A stretch of 23,086 nucleotides of DNA from a virus, in the IMG/VR virus record IMGVR_UViG_3300017743_000136, positions 1 through 23,086 of that record. One strand, written 5' to 3'. Below are positions 7,301 to 16,267 of this stretch, in pieces. The notes beneath the pieces were generated by a model. It was not told the origin of the DNA. It ran no database searches and saw nothing but the letters and a program-made list of their open reading frames with translations. The position numbers and the translations under genes are program-made. How positions within the stretch are numbered: position 1 is the stretch's first letter; each line of letters begins with the position of its first letter.

Positions 7301-8801
7301 TTCCTTCAATATCCTTGATGCTGACAGAGACGCCTGCCTCCTGTGCTGCGGCATTAAGGAACTTAGCGTTCCCTACTTGGGTCATTGTGTTTGTCCGTGT
7401 TAAGTCTTGTAACTCAGCTTCAAACACCTGCCGTGCTGATTTCTTTGATTTGACTTTATATACATTCTCATGGAAAACCTCTCCATCTTTTGTCGCTTGT
7501 GCTACAAACTGTCCCTCTTCATTCTTCTCGATTTTAATATCATAGTCATCAACTTTTGCTCTTTGATTAACTAACTCAATACTAGGTTTTACTTTTGCTT
7601 CCCTTCCTTCTCGGGCCGCCTTAAGAACACTAAGAAAGGCTTTATCAAGGTTCTCTCTTATATCAATCTTGTCCTGTTTTCCCACTTTTAATTTATCATA
7701 AGCATCAGTAATTTTACCTACAGGAACTCCCTCATATAGCTTAGAATCTTTTACTTTTTCTATAGCAGCTTTCTCTTCAGGCTTTAATTCTACATTGTAT
7801 TTTACTGCTAATTCTTCTATAGATTTAACACCATTTTTATACATGTTATCAGTCCCTAAAGATATACTTTCAAGGTCTCTGATTTCTGAATAACCATCTA
7901 AATCCTCAGGGTCTGCTAAAGGCCTTGAGTCTGTAGGAGTCTCTTCAAGAGCCCCAGGCCTTCCTTCTGGCTGTCCCTTGCTTCCTGAGATTGGGTCGTT
8001 TAGGTCTGCATAATTAAAGTTTAACTGCTGAGCCATGTCCGGGTCGGCCTCCGCTATGGCTTCATCCACTGCGTCTTCAGGAGATTTACCTTCCGCAATT
8101 TTCTTGTTACGGTTCTTAATCATCTTAAGGCTTGCTGCAAATGGTTTTAAGACCGCCGCTACTCCTGCCTCTAAGAATAATCCTTCCAAAACATTCTTAA
8201 ATCGTCCTTCAATTTCCCCATCATCCCCAGTGGATTGAAGATACTCAGTGACTGGGTTTTGTAGTGAAGGATATTGATACAGAAGGTTACTTAGCCTTGC
8301 TTCTTGTGCATCAAACATTAAGAAGTCTGAGGCTACTCCTGCGGCTAGTGCGTCTCCATACCTGCGAAGCTTAGTGCTCTTAGCTAGTTTCTTTGCTTCT
8401 TTTGCAGACAACCTACCTCCCTGGGCTAATCTCTTAGCCACGCTTGGTCCTAAGAACTTACGCGCATTTGCAATTCTTCCTACTTTACCCAGTTGTCCTA
8501 CTACCGGAACAAAACCTGTAGCGAATTGAGCAATACCCTCAACAAACCCACCCACCATCGTGTTAGATGTTCCAAACAGTCTTGTGTCGTAGTCAGGTAA
8601 ATTATCCCCAACTGCAAAGTCTACGAAATCATAGAAACTCTTAAAACCTCCTTCAATACCTCGAAGGGGAGCCATAGCCGTATCTCCCATTGAAAAGACG
8701 TCTGGGTCTTTTTGCTGAAAAGGTTTATCTGCTGATCGAGCTGCTGCCCCTGCAAAGTTTTCTTTGAGCGGAGGGAAGTATAAAGTAGGATCTATAGCCA
8801 T
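4308..8801 (-). CDS. Internal virion protein D / internal core protein (T7 gp16-like), 1497 residues
   Basis: This largest gene of the window lies where T7 has gp16 (1318 residues), the protein ejected first to build the channel across the cell envelope. The N-terminal 120 residues contain Gly/Phe-rich hydrophobic segments (MVGGFVEGIAQFATGFVPVVG). The middle is highly charged and helical with coiled-coil-like stretches at about residues 580-720. Around residues 840-880 a segment with INSLLSGVSTFNINMIGSA resembles hydrophobic regions of large ejected proteins in other podoviruses. I see no lytic transglycosylase motif at the N-terminus, unlike T7 gp16; wall cleavage seems to be supplied by the neighbouring protein instead. 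The family call comes from size, position and composition more than from a signature. The start follows a CACTAACAAAC leader without a Shine-Dalgarno sequence. Confidence 0.8.
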   Translation of the reverse strand: MAIDPTLYFPPLKENFAGAAARSADKPFQQKDPDVFSMGDTAMAPLRGIEGGFKSFYDFVDFAVGDNLPDYDTRLFGTSNTMVGGFVEGIAQFATGFVPVVGQLGKVGRIANARKFLGPSVAKRLAQGGRLSAKEAKKLAKSTKLRRYGDALAAGVASDFLMFDAQEARLSNLLYQYPSLQNPVTEYLQSTGDDGEIEGRFKNVLEGLFLEAGVAAVLKPFAASLKMIKNRNKKIAEGKSPEDAVDEAIAEADPDMAQQLNFNYADLNDPISGSKGQPEGRPGALEETPTDSRPLADPEDLDGYSEIRDLESISLGTDNMYKNGVKSIEELAVKYNVELKPEEKAAIEKVKDSKLYEGVPVGKITDAYDKLKVGKQDKIDIRENLDKAFLSVLKAAREGREAKVKPSIELVNQRAKVDDYDIKIEKNEEGQFVAQATKDGEVFHENVYKVKSKKSARQVFEAELQDLTRTNTMTQVGNAKFLNAAAQEAGVSVSIKDIEGNRTSPDHVEVSFFGEGDKQLSFKQLPEELQDEVALYLKAKGGKVTAKSAAEEVPIGKMMDDKGQAVDPAPRTDTESEDVLRATVKRVLKDKGPGGGLTALKGVIRTISEEKDFITIARALVEEQESVLKESDKLAKTTKEELLNPKDSLEKITDELTSAFGGNKNNLTRYIKELEGKAEGLEGKYEEMLKDQQAIRLLNNMIGEEISDLAKAASDAFERAKQSGDQNMFDLYDEKYAQMLQQMELMVGTQRIWGLYGRFPSLLMLQRKYIYQDVKSNRFDTSLSQLENQSKEAIARYKDERRGSMGQQKLLQLVLAARTTDDIQGGLNKIAKASRGKRMFDIVREYWINSLLSGVSTFNINMIGSAITYAMTTLERAGGALLTGNPELARATLRYAFDTVAIADAFDLAVRAAKSGEAISIPNSRQFDDAKNSQHAISSDQQNAFGTAINTIGTITRLPSRGLITGDEFFKALSYRSYVMTELALKGKAKNLSGKQLGEYVYKGVDAHVTETGRVFNEQNLVETAKEMAEKKKLRFTEAEVFINKYIQEQKKQRNLILPDGTELDYGNRGALAARAEQIAKVNTHTQDSENSIVKGLSHMTVQNPWLTAIIPFVRTPTNLLTFGIERSPFGLPLEGIKRLSKDYRETLSKAGPTERAELRGKMATSVASTAALLYMFQSQGSEKFISGFGPREENQRKAWEMDNQQYSIKIGDKIVSYNRLDPMATMLGIIADISEATKYNEFDERDMSMVFGSLALAFSNNVTNKSYVQGIDNLFKVLKDPLNNTERFVGSIAGGFVPNFVNQTMNVQEDRPLREVRSIVDYMIKRTPGLEEKLPPRRNFLGEVETMDSTGGAMGIINPLYMKDATKNIVDYEFANLGAGFGKPGHFLRQGVEELNMKDYYNPETGQQSYDRMLELMGTKKIRGKTLRERLKKLFETKRYQDMPDNSMKDITGAESPRVKSIRKLINAYRLSARAQTLRENPELYQRYIAAKRAAR

Positions 8802-8825
8802 GTTTGTTAGTGGTGTGTATTAAGT

Positions 8826-11800
8826 TTATTGAGTTTCTTTATCCTTACTCATAGGTTTAAGGAAAAGCTTTTGTTCTTTGATCCTGCGTTTAACAAGACC
8901 TTCCTTTTTCTTTCCGCCTGCGTTGTAGTATAAAAGCATCATCTCCGCAATTTTTGAAACAGAGCGAGTTCCCTTCTTTGTTAGTTCGGAAATCCTTCCG
9001 GTATTGTAGTCGAATGAAATTAAGGCATTTATCTGGTTTTGATTTAGATTATACTTATATTTCTTTACGTGAGATTTAACTCTCTTTTCGTGTTTGTTAA
9101 GCTCTTCTGATAATCTTTTAGATGCTTCCTCTTTAGTTATAGTCTTCTCCCCTTTTTTCGCTCTAGTTCCATACCCAATAGATGTCTGCTTGTAGTCATC
9201 ATAGGCTTCAGGGTAAAAGTCTTCTTCTTCTTTAACAAAGTTAACCAAAGAATCATCCAACTTTTCATCAAAGTCTAAAGTTAGTTGTTCTGTTGTAGAT
9301 ATTCTAGTTCCTACTTTAACGTCCTCTGGTTCCGGTGGTTTTGTTGTTGATACCTTTGTGTCTACCTTGACATCCTCTTCTTTAGCGTCCTCTTTGTTAA
9401 TTCCCTCTACATCCTTCATAGTGGGCACTGTAGGAATCGTAGGTGGCTCGTCAATGAATTGAGTTTGTCCTTTCTTGACTGGTTCAACTATTCCCTTTTC
9501 TCTTTCAAGTTTAGCAGGCCTCTTAGATGTTGGTTGAGTCTCAAGCTCTGGGACACTTGCTTTCTTTATCCCTTTGTATCTATTCTCTAGTTTTTGCTGG
9601 GCCGAATGAAGGGCCTCTACAGTTGTTCCTAGTTTATCCGCTATAGGTTTAAGTTGGAATTTAGATAGAGCCGGATTGTAGTTAAGTTTAATCGTAGCTC
9701 TCCCTCCTGTTGCTTCTCCTAAAAGCCCATTAAAGTATGCAAACTTATCTGATCCCAAAGATGCCCCTTCGGGAAGATACCCTGTTTCTAAAGCTTGAAC
9801 GGCTTCCTCAGGTGAGAACCCTGTGATTCTGCGTCCGTTCTTCATTGTGTCTTCTACAAGTTTTAGTGATGTTCGGTGCTTCTCATTGACTCCTTGCATA
9901 CTTTTAAAGTGTTCTAACTCCTCTTTTAATCTGTTTTTGACTAGTGGGTTATTAAAATGATTTTTAAAGTGCTCTACAATAATCCCAGCCTTTCTCCCTG
10001 GCTCACCCTCCTTTTCCCCATCATAAGCCCCGAGGTCAAACCCGTCTTCGAGAGCTTTGTAAAACGTGTCTACTTGTGCTGCCGTCCTTGTTTCCGCAAA
10101 CGTCCAGTTTTTAAAGCCTCCCGCAAAGTTACTAACCCAATCATACTCGCCGTCCACTTCTGTAGGAATATCAGTCCCTTTAAGCTTAACAGGTTGTTCT
10201 ATTGTGTATCTTTTATTACTGTAAGGGTCCCATTGAGATCTAGTGGGATCAGAAACATCTAAGCGAGCTTTGTGTGCCTCAATCCTATCTGGGAGTTCCG
10301 CTAGTCTTGTCTCTTCAGCTTCTTTGAGGTCTTGGGCGTCTTTAAGCTGGCTAAGTCTATTTTTGTCCTTCTCAAGCATAGCTTTGAGATTCTCTTGGCT
10401 CTCTATTCTAAGCTCTTCACGGCGCTTGCTGAATATCTTAGTAAATAGAGTTTGCTTAAATTCTTCATACCCAGTTTCTGGGATAATCACTGGAGCAAAG
10501 TCTTTGTATTCAAAAGAACTACCCGGAAGAGCACTGGCTATCTTTTCAGATAAATCTCTTACCTCTCTGTTAAACTTGATCTTGGGGTTTATCAATAGTT
10601 GCCTTCCCTTTGGGGTAAGTTGTCTAGCTATTGGAACACCTAACGCATCATCTTCGGCGGGAAACATGAACCGACCGTATTGTTGTAGTAAATAATTATA
10701 CCCAGGCTTATCCTCAATGTCCGCTATTGCCGCACTAAGTATATCTTGGAGATCAGTCTCAAGGTCATCTGAAAACATTGGGGTAGATACCTCTTCGGGA
10801 GGGACTCCTCTAAATAATTCTTTTACATCCTCATCTTGTTTGGTTCCTAGGTAAGACTCAAGAAGCTCGTAGGACTTCATTAAGGCATCCCTTTCTAGGG
10901 TATCTGTGACATCTAGTAATGCTTCTTTCTTACCATCAATCCACTCATTTATCTCTGCCCTAGTCATGTCTGGAGAAGCCATCATTTTATTGGCCTCTGC
11001 TTTCGTCTCCCTGAGAGTCTTGGTGGTTAATCTGGTATATTGCCTATCAAGCCTTTGTTCTATTTTAATCTTTTTGTCACTTAGTTCCTCAAGTAACTCG
11101 TTATACACAAACCCTTCTTCATCTTCTGCATCTAAAGGCTGGGTTCCTATAGCTATCCCAGCACTGCTTATAGCCTCTACAAAGTCTTCTGCATCTGAAA
11201 TCCCATCAAGAGTAGGAGGGAATGAGTTAAGGGCCATTGCAATGACTGCCCTTTGTTCAGGGCTGTTAAGAGATCCTGTAGATGCCCATGCTTCTTTAAT
11301 CCTAGAAGCCAATACCTCAGGGTCTTCTATCTCTTCTGAATCAATATTTACGGCCCTTACTAATGAGCTTGCTGCTTTAGGAATAACGAGCTCGGCTTTG
11401 TGGATTCCTGCTGCTTGAGCAGGAAGTGTAACATTTAACTTATTTCTAACGGGAGCACTAGCTCGCATAAATCCATCAAGAATAAGTGCATCTTTAAATA
11501 TCCCTTCGTTCTCAGGGAGGGCCTTAAACTCCTCTAGGAGTCCCCCAGTGAACTGGTTGATTTCAACAGGACTTGGTTTGTTTCCAAATGTTCTTACTCG
11601 TTCTTGAATAAATTCTTCTTTTCTCCGTTCCACTAAGCTCTGGAAGTCATCCACAAGGTCAGCCCCAATAAGCTCTTTAGCATACAAGGTGGCCACTGGG
11701 TTTGTCTCGTAGTCTTTCCCACGAAACCTAGCGTTAATCTTTTCTTTTGTGGCTAGTTGAGCAGCGTAAGCCTTCTTCTCTTGCTCATCCATTGCAGAGT

Positions 11801-12053
11801 AGTGGAGACCAACAGTAGTTTTCTGTAGCTCTGTCTCTGCCTGTTGAGCTTGCCCGTAAGCCCTAATTGCTGGATTTATCTGCCCTAGCGTTGCTGCCAG
11901 TTTCCCCAGAGACGTCTGTGAGGCAGGCACGGGGTCCTGCACTGCCACCGAATACTGCCCTCCCTGAAAGGGTTTCCCTGTGATCGCGGGGGCGCTCAAG
12001 TTAAATGGGACTTGTTGACGGTCGGGGGTAGTAAATAAATCTCTACGTGTCAT
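8826..12053 (-). CDS. Internal virion protein C (T7 gp15-like) with C-terminal GH24 lysozyme
   Basis: The 1075-residue protein is in the position of T7 gp15 (747 residues). Residues 1 to about 870 are a long, charged, mostly helical core protein. A Pro/Thr/Lys linker follows, holding two imperfect repeats (EDVKVDTKVSTT at 893-904 and EDVKVGTRISTT at 910-921). Residues 935-1068 are a T4-type lysozyme: EEEDFYPEAYDDYKQTSIGYGT contains E943 and D952 with Ser958 where Thr is usual. The family's closing motif GLVKRRIKEQKLF is present near the C-terminus. The expected job is local peptidoglycan cleavage at infection while the core proteins are ejected. The gene overlaps the preceding stop as TAATG, so coupling is likely. 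An alternative is that the domain contributes to exit lysis, but the fusion to a virion protein argues for entry. Confidence 0.85.
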   Translation of the reverse strand: MTRRDLFTTPDRQQVPFNLSAPAITGKPFQGGQYSVAVQDPVPASQTSLGKLAATLGQINPAIRAYGQAQQAETELQKTTVGLHYSAMDEQEKKAYAAQLATKEKINARFRGKDYETNPVATLYAKELIGADLVDDFQSLVERRKEEFIQERVRTFGNKPSPVEINQFTGGLLEEFKALPENEGIFKDALILDGFMRASAPVRNKLNVTLPAQAAGIHKAELVIPKAASSLVRAVNIDSEEIEDPEVLASRIKEAWASTGSLNSPEQRAVIAMALNSFPPTLDGISDAEDFVEAISSAGIAIGTQPLDAEDEEGFVYNELLEELSDKKIKIEQRLDRQYTRLTTKTLRETKAEANKMMASPDMTRAEINEWIDGKKEALLDVTDTLERDALMKSYELLESYLGTKQDEDVKELFRGVPPEEVSTPMFSDDLETDLQDILSAAIADIEDKPGYNYLLQQYGRFMFPAEDDALGVPIARQLTPKGRQLLINPKIKFNREVRDLSEKIASALPGSSFEYKDFAPVIIPETGYEEFKQTLFTKIFSKRREELRIESQENLKAMLEKDKNRLSQLKDAQDLKEAEETRLAELPDRIEAHKARLDVSDPTRSQWDPYSNKRYTIEQPVKLKGTDIPTEVDGEYDWVSNFAGGFKNWTFAETRTAAQVDTFYKALEDGFDLGAYDGEKEGEPGRKAGIIVEHFKNHFNNPLVKNRLKEELEHFKSMQGVNEKHRTSLKLVEDTMKNGRRITGFSPEEAVQALETGYLPEGASLGSDKFAYFNGLLGEATGGRATIKLNYNPALSKFQLKPIADKLGTTVEALHSAQQKLENRYKGIKKASVPELETQPTSKRPAKLEREKGIVEPVKKGQTQFIDEPPTIPTVPTMKDVEGINKEDAKEEDVKVDTKVSTTKPPEPEDVKVGTRISTTEQLTLDFDEKLDDSLVNFVKEEEDFYPEAYDDYKQTSIGYGTRAKKGEKTITKEEASKRLSEELNKHEKRVKSHVKKYKYNLNQNQINALISFDYNTGRISELTKKGTRSVSKIAEMMLLYYNAGGKKKEGLVKRRIKEQKLFLKPMSKDKETQ

Positions 12054-12715
12054 TACTCAATAGGTGTTGTTGTTGTAGGGGCTGAAGAAAGTTGACGCGC
12101 CTGTAGACGCTTAGCATCTGAAAAATTCCCAAGGCTCGTCGTGGCTGCCCCTAGCATTGTCCCAAGGACATTAGGAGTAGCGATAGGCTTGTTGATGTTG
12201 ATGTAGTTCTGTTGTGTTTGAAGTCCAAGGTCACGGGCTCGCATCTCATAGGCCTGGTCAGCCAAGTATTGATTCTGTTGGATCGCATAGTTGTGCTCAC
12301 CTACCTGCCGCTCGAGGTCTCTCATCTCCGCAAGGAAACTTGCAGACCCAAGGCTTATGCCTCCCTCGGCGGCTGAGACCTCTTTACGAGCCATGGCCTC
12401 CATGCTTGCTCGGTTGGCCGCTGAGACCTCCTGAGCGAGCCTTAGCGACTCAGTGGCTTGTTGTTTACGCATCGCAGATACCTGTTGACTGTATCGAGCA
12501 TTCTCAGCAATCGTAGCGCGTTTCTGAGCCTCGGCCTGCATCGAAGCCTGCTGGCCCTGAGCGCCAATTGTAAGCATGCCCTGAGCAAGTGGCCCAAGCA
12601 CAGACATGGTGCCAACTGCCTGCGCGATAACGCCAGTAGACGCTAATGCACCAGTAGTAGCCCCAGTAGTCCCGAGTAGTGCTGCTCCTGCTGCACCAAA
12701 TATAGGTAAACACAT
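12053..12715 (-). CDS. Internal virion protein B (T7 gp14-like)
   Basis: The protein is 220 residues against 196 in T7 gp14, the smallest of the three ejected core proteins, which forms a pore in the outer membrane. Residues 1-55 are Gly/Ala/Thr-rich and hydrophobic (MCLPIFGAAGAALLG...). Residues 55-160 form a long Ala/Gln/Glu/Arg helix region (RSMQAEAQKRA-like composition), then a short loop and a Thr-rich tail. This hydrophobic start plus Gln/Ala-rich helix is the pattern of the family. It lies between the Gp13-like gene (six bases) and internal virion protein C (TAATG overlap), the same order as in T7. No Shine-Dalgarno sequence is seen before the ATG. Confidence 0.85.
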   Translation of the reverse strand: MCLPIFGAAGAALLGTTGATTGALASTGVIAQAVGTMSVLGPLAQGMLTIGAQGQQASMQAEAQKRATIAENARYSQQVSAMRKQQATESLRLAQEVSAANRASMEAMARKEVSAAEGGISLGSASFLAEMRDLERQVGEHNYAIQQNQYLADQAYEMRARDLGLQTQQNYININKPIATPNVLGTMLGAATTSLGNFSDAKRLQARQLSSAPTTTTPIE

Positions 12716-12721
12716 ATTAGT

Positions 12722-13189
12722 CTAGTTTGTTGTAATGATAAATTCGTAAAATGAATGTGACGAGATCTCTACCTCTTGTAGAAACTTAGCGCCACAAAAC
12801 TTCAGCCAGCGTATGGCTTGTTTGTTGTCTTTGAGGACCACGTTAGAGGTAATCCCAAAGGGCTTGGAAAGGTGTTGGACCCAGGCTCGAGATGCCCGAA
12901 CGAAATGCTTCTTGTGCTTGGTGACGTCTGGGGTCCCAAGCATCCATATATAACCACCATCCTCAGCCTTCCCCGAGCCGAACATAGCGAACGGCTCTTT
13001 GTCTGGGCCGAGTGCCGTGTAGGTCTTGTAGTCGAGCGTGAGGGCAATACTGAGGGCTTCCTTAGGGCTATGGCCCAAAAGCTCACACTCGAGTGCGTCG
13101 TGGAACCTTAAGCGATCCTTTAGGTAATTCGCATGGACCATTGTTGCTGGAACAATAGAACAATCACCATAGGTGTGCTTAGGCTCCAT
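12722..13189 (-). CDS. Gp13-like virion-assembly protein (GNAT-like fold possible)
   Basis: I start this gene at ATG 13189 (MEPKHTYGDCSIVPATMV), giving 155 residues, near T7 gp13 (138). An in-frame ATG at 13258 would overlap tail tubular B by 80 bases and adds an unlikely N-terminus. Visible blocks include ALSIALTLDYKTYTALGPDK, FAMFGSG, YIWMLGTPDV and, near the end, NKQAIRWLKFCGAKFL. The sequence therefore runs as in small acetyltransferase-like phage proteins: a strand with a Phe-Ala-Met-Phe-Gly turn, a LGT strand and a final WL..CGFxf-type motif. T7 gp13 is needed for normal particle assembly. Whether this protein has transferase activity is unknown. Order and size support the gp13 assignment. 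Confidence 0.75.
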   Translation of the reverse strand: MEPKHTYGDCSIVPATMVHANYLKDRLRFHDALECELLGHSPKEALSIALTLDYKTYTALGPDKEPFAMFGSGKAEDGGYIWMLGTPDVTKHKKHFVRASRAWVQHLSKPFGITSNVVLKDNKQAIRWLKFCGAKFLQEVEISSHSFYEFIITTN

Positions 13190-16100
13190 AGCGATTTGAT
13201 CGTGTGTGAATAAAGGATTCAAACTCAGCGGACTGGAAGTTACTAGGCTTAGCCCCATCGTTCTCCAGCTTGATCTCTACGTTTTCACTAGAGGTAAACA
13301 CGGGGGCCCTAAAGAACCCGTCTTTTAGCTCAGTGCGTAAGGAGCTCCCGGTGCCTGTGAATGACTCAGGAAACTCGTTAGTATATTGTGATCGTTTATC
13401 TGGTGTCACCTTGACCTTATAGTCTGAGGTGTTCGTGTGGTAAAGCGATAGATTCTTAATGAACTGCTTGGCCGAAGCGTTAGGTGTCCGGGCTTGTCCT
13501 GCCTGGGCCTTAAAGATCTGCTCAGAGAACGTGTAGGTGCTGTTGAACTCATAGCCTACCCAGACTGATGTGTAGTTAGGCCAAACTCCTGTATTGTTGA
13601 CTGAGATCGATGTGGGATCAGTGGTTCCCCCACCTGATGCAGTAACTGTTACTGGTATATTTATGCCCCTGTCAGTGTATACCTTAATATCAGAGGAAGC
13701 TAAGTAGGGGCTATAGAACGAGATGTTAGGAGGCGATGTGATTGCAACTGTAAATGTGCTGATGTTTTCTCTAAGAGGCTTAGTGCTCCCTGTGGTAAAC
13801 GTAGGAAAAATTACCTTATTATCGTGAATCATTGCCGGAACCCTCATGTCTAAGTGCGTGACATTGTCATCTGGGGAAGTTGTGATCGTTTTTGTCAATG
13901 AACTCCCATTTAAACCATATGTCGCAAGCCCTTCGTCTTCTCCGTCAAAGTTTAAAGGAAGGCTAACTATAGAAGGTATGTCTGTTATGGGGTCAGCTAC
14001 AATCAAGTAAAGCGTTGAGTCCATAAACTCAAATCCTCGTATCTTCATGTTAAAGTCCCACTTGAACCACGAGCTCAACACCTTCTTGTTCTCGCTAAAG
14101 AAGTAACGATACATGTAAAGAGACTGGTCTTCGTCTTTGGACAGGATACCCAATAGATTCTCTGAGAGTGACCCAGAGAAATATGTGATGTCCTTAGGTA
14201 TATACCGGGGGACTTGCTCAGTGATGTCCGTAGACTCATAGACGTCAGTAGTCTTGTTCAGTGAGAACTCTCGGATGCCTGTGTTGTTTCCTAAGTCAAA
14301 TGGGTAATAGATATACGAACCGACAGACACAGGGTCGGTCTCATCGTTGTATTCAAAGTTAGTAATAGGCTTCACTGAGACCGTGCGTGGCGTCAGTAGG
14401 TCTTCGCCTTTGAGAACAAACTGTCCGTTCTTTGAGAAAAGTATGAGGTTCTCTTGGGACGCAGCGGCTGCTGTGATGTCAGTGACTCGGTCAGACTCGA
14501 CAATGACGTCAATCGGGTCCGAGTCGAGAAGGGTTGTGACTGTTGTTCGGCCAAAGTTATACTCAAAGATCCCCTTGTCATTTACGCGTCCTAGCCCAGC
14601 TTCAGAAAGTATTACGTTACTACCACAGACAAACCCTAAGCGATTCTTGAAGAACACACTGTTCTGGATTGTTTGGTCAGAAAACGACGAGAACGGGTTA
14701 CTTATGTCATCACCTACGCTGCGTGGTGCAGTCTTAAGGTGTTCTAACTTAAACTCATTTAGCCCTGTGTTAGTGATGAACAAAGGTAAGCTTGTTTCCT
14801 TGTAATTAAGAAGAATATCAGGAGCGACGGTCTCAACCCACGAGCCTGGTCCGATCTCTTGGTTCTCATCGTCTGTCTTAAACTCGACGTAGTAGTCGTC
14901 AGCAGCAAGCTCACCATCCCCGCGCACCTTGACTCGGAAGCCGTTCTTAGCAAACAGTGGTAGGTCAGTGATTGCGCCTACTTCCTTGTAGACGACTCCT
15001 AGTGCTCCACCCCCAAGTCCGTCCTTGGCTTTTATCTTGAAGTCACTTTGCGCGTTGTTGCTGGAATCTAACTTACGGTTAAGAACAATCAAGTTACCCT
15101 CACGGGTCAATGTAAACTCTGCGTTTGTTCCTGCGCCTATCCCAGGGAACCTGTCTTCAAACCCCCCGATTGCGGTAGTAGGTATATCCCCAGCGTTATA
15201 GGGAGGGGACAGCGTCGTCCCATTGTGTCCTCTTTGTAAAACTTCAGTAATTCTAGTAGTGTCCGCCCCATACCCTTTATCAGATTTCTCCGAGTAAATA
15301 GTTACATGCTTGGTGTTGTCATATTGCGTCACTCCGCCTAAACCCGGAGACTCTTCTAAGGTCACTGTAATAGAGACAGTCGCCCCTACGTTTGAAACAT
15401 TTCGCTCTCCTGGTTTATGAAAGAACACTCTGCGCCCTATGTCTTCAATAGACGCAGCGGATATAGTTCCATTTGCATCTGATGTCACTTTGACAGTTGT
15501 GTCCCCTGTGCCTGCCCCGAGTCCTACATTATATGAAACTCCACCTATTGACGTAGTCGTAGGATACGAAAAGACTTTATAAATATCTCCACTTACATAC
15601 CCAGAACCCCCACCACCCCCAGTTACAGAGACATTACTTGTTGAACTGAGTTTATACACAGCCCCGTCCCTTGTATAAGTTAATGTCAACTGTGCAGTAG
15701 CAGGTGTCTTTGAGCTATAGTTAACCTCAAGCGAATACTCTTTCTCGTAGTCTCCTTGCTTCACAAATATCAGTGCCTCTTTATCTAATGAAGAAGAACG
15801 CGTAGTTTGATCTACTGAAACGGTGGAGCTTCTGTTTATGAGAAACGTCCCATCAGCCACCGTAGTAGCCCTAAGTGTGTCCCGTGCGTTGGTGGTGCTG
15901 GCAGAGACATCAAGGTAAGTGTTCGCAGTCGTGTAGCCGCCTGTATGCACTACACCATCTACCTCAATACTCGCCTCGTCCCCACTGAGCACATTGTAAG
16001 CGTGTATCTTAGTCCCATTGTGTAGCAATACGTATCGCTCAGTTTCACTTCTGTTGATAAAGTGAATAAAGCTATCTTCCGAAAGAGTAAGACCAGCATC

Positions 16101-16265
16101 ATCTAGGATTTGAACAAACCTAGTGCCGTTACGTTTTGTTAATCCATCAACAACACTACTCATGAAGTTAACCTGCTCGTCGCATTGTCCCGAGAAGCGC
16201 GTAGCGTCTGGCTGCTGGCTAACCCCCTGAATAAGGTTTGGTAATGATGTATTAATTAAAGGCAT
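13179..16265 (-). CDS. Tail tubular protein B (T7 gp12-like, nozzle), enlarged
   Basis: This protein forms the nozzle of the short tail, through which DNA leaves. The start MPLINTSLPNLIQGVSQQPD is characteristic of the family, as is the following QVNFMSSVVDGLTKRNGT. At 1028 residues it is about 230 longer than T7 gp12 (794). Part of the extra length may be a Gly-rich beta segment at about 205-290, with five Gly in a row at 216-220 and alternations such as GLGAGTGDTTVKVT. Such segments are common in exposed tail domains. The start follows the tail tubular A stop by two bases, and its end overlaps the Gp13-like gene by eleven. Since no tail fibre gene is present here, the enlarged nozzle may be relevant to host binding; that is an inference. 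Confidence 0.92.
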   Translation of the reverse strand: MPLINTSLPNLIQGVSQQPDATRFSGQCDEQVNFMSSVVDGLTKRNGTRFVQILDDAGLTLSEDSFIHFINRSETERYVLLHNGTKIHAYNVLSGDEASIEVDGVVHTGGYTTANTYLDVSASTTNARDTLRATTVADGTFLINRSSTVSVDQTTRSSSLDKEALIFVKQGDYEKEYSLEVNYSSKTPATAQLTLTYTRDGAVYKLSSTSNVSVTGGGGGSGYVSGDIYKVFSYPTTTSIGGVSYNVGLGAGTGDTTVKVTSDANGTISAASIEDIGRRVFFHKPGERNVSNVGATVSITVTLEESPGLGGVTQYDNTKHVTIYSEKSDKGYGADTTRITEVLQRGHNGTTLSPPYNAGDIPTTAIGGFEDRFPGIGAGTNAEFTLTREGNLIVLNRKLDSSNNAQSDFKIKAKDGLGGGALGVVYKEVGAITDLPLFAKNGFRVKVRGDGELAADDYYVEFKTDDENQEIGPGSWVETVAPDILLNYKETSLPLFITNTGLNEFKLEHLKTAPRSVGDDISNPFSSFSDQTIQNSVFFKNRLGFVCGSNVILSEAGLGRVNDKGIFEYNFGRTTVTTLLDSDPIDVIVESDRVTDITAAAASQENLILFSKNGQFVLKGEDLLTPRTVSVKPITNFEYNDETDPVSVGSYIYYPFDLGNNTGIREFSLNKTTDVYESTDITEQVPRYIPKDITYFSGSLSENLLGILSKDEDQSLYMYRYFFSENKKVLSSWFKWDFNMKIRGFEFMDSTLYLIVADPITDIPSIVSLPLNFDGEDEGLATYGLNGSSLTKTITTSPDDNVTHLDMRVPAMIHDNKVIFPTFTTGSTKPLRENISTFTVAITSPPNISFYSPYLASSDIKVYTDRGINIPVTVTASGGGTTDPTSISVNNTGVWPNYTSVWVGYEFNSTYTFSEQIFKAQAGQARTPNASAKQFIKNLSLYHTNTSDYKVKVTPDKRSQYTNEFPESFTGTGSSLRTELKDGFFRAPVFTSSENVEIKLENDGAKPSNFQSAEFESFIHTRSNRYGA

Positions 16266-16267
16266 TA

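Noticed and set aside
10243-11418. Plus-strand ORFs of 150 and 170 codons
   Set aside because: Both are antisense to the gp15-like gene and consist mostly of Ser/Leu, the mirror of Glu/Lys-rich coding sequence.
13190-13258. Upstream start for the Gp13-like protein
   Set aside because: It would overlap tail tubular protein B by 80 bases and adds a Ser/Leu segment with no family resemblance.
14347-14805. Plus-strand ORF of 152 codons
   Set aside because: Antisense to tail tubular protein B with no ribosome site or recognisable motif.
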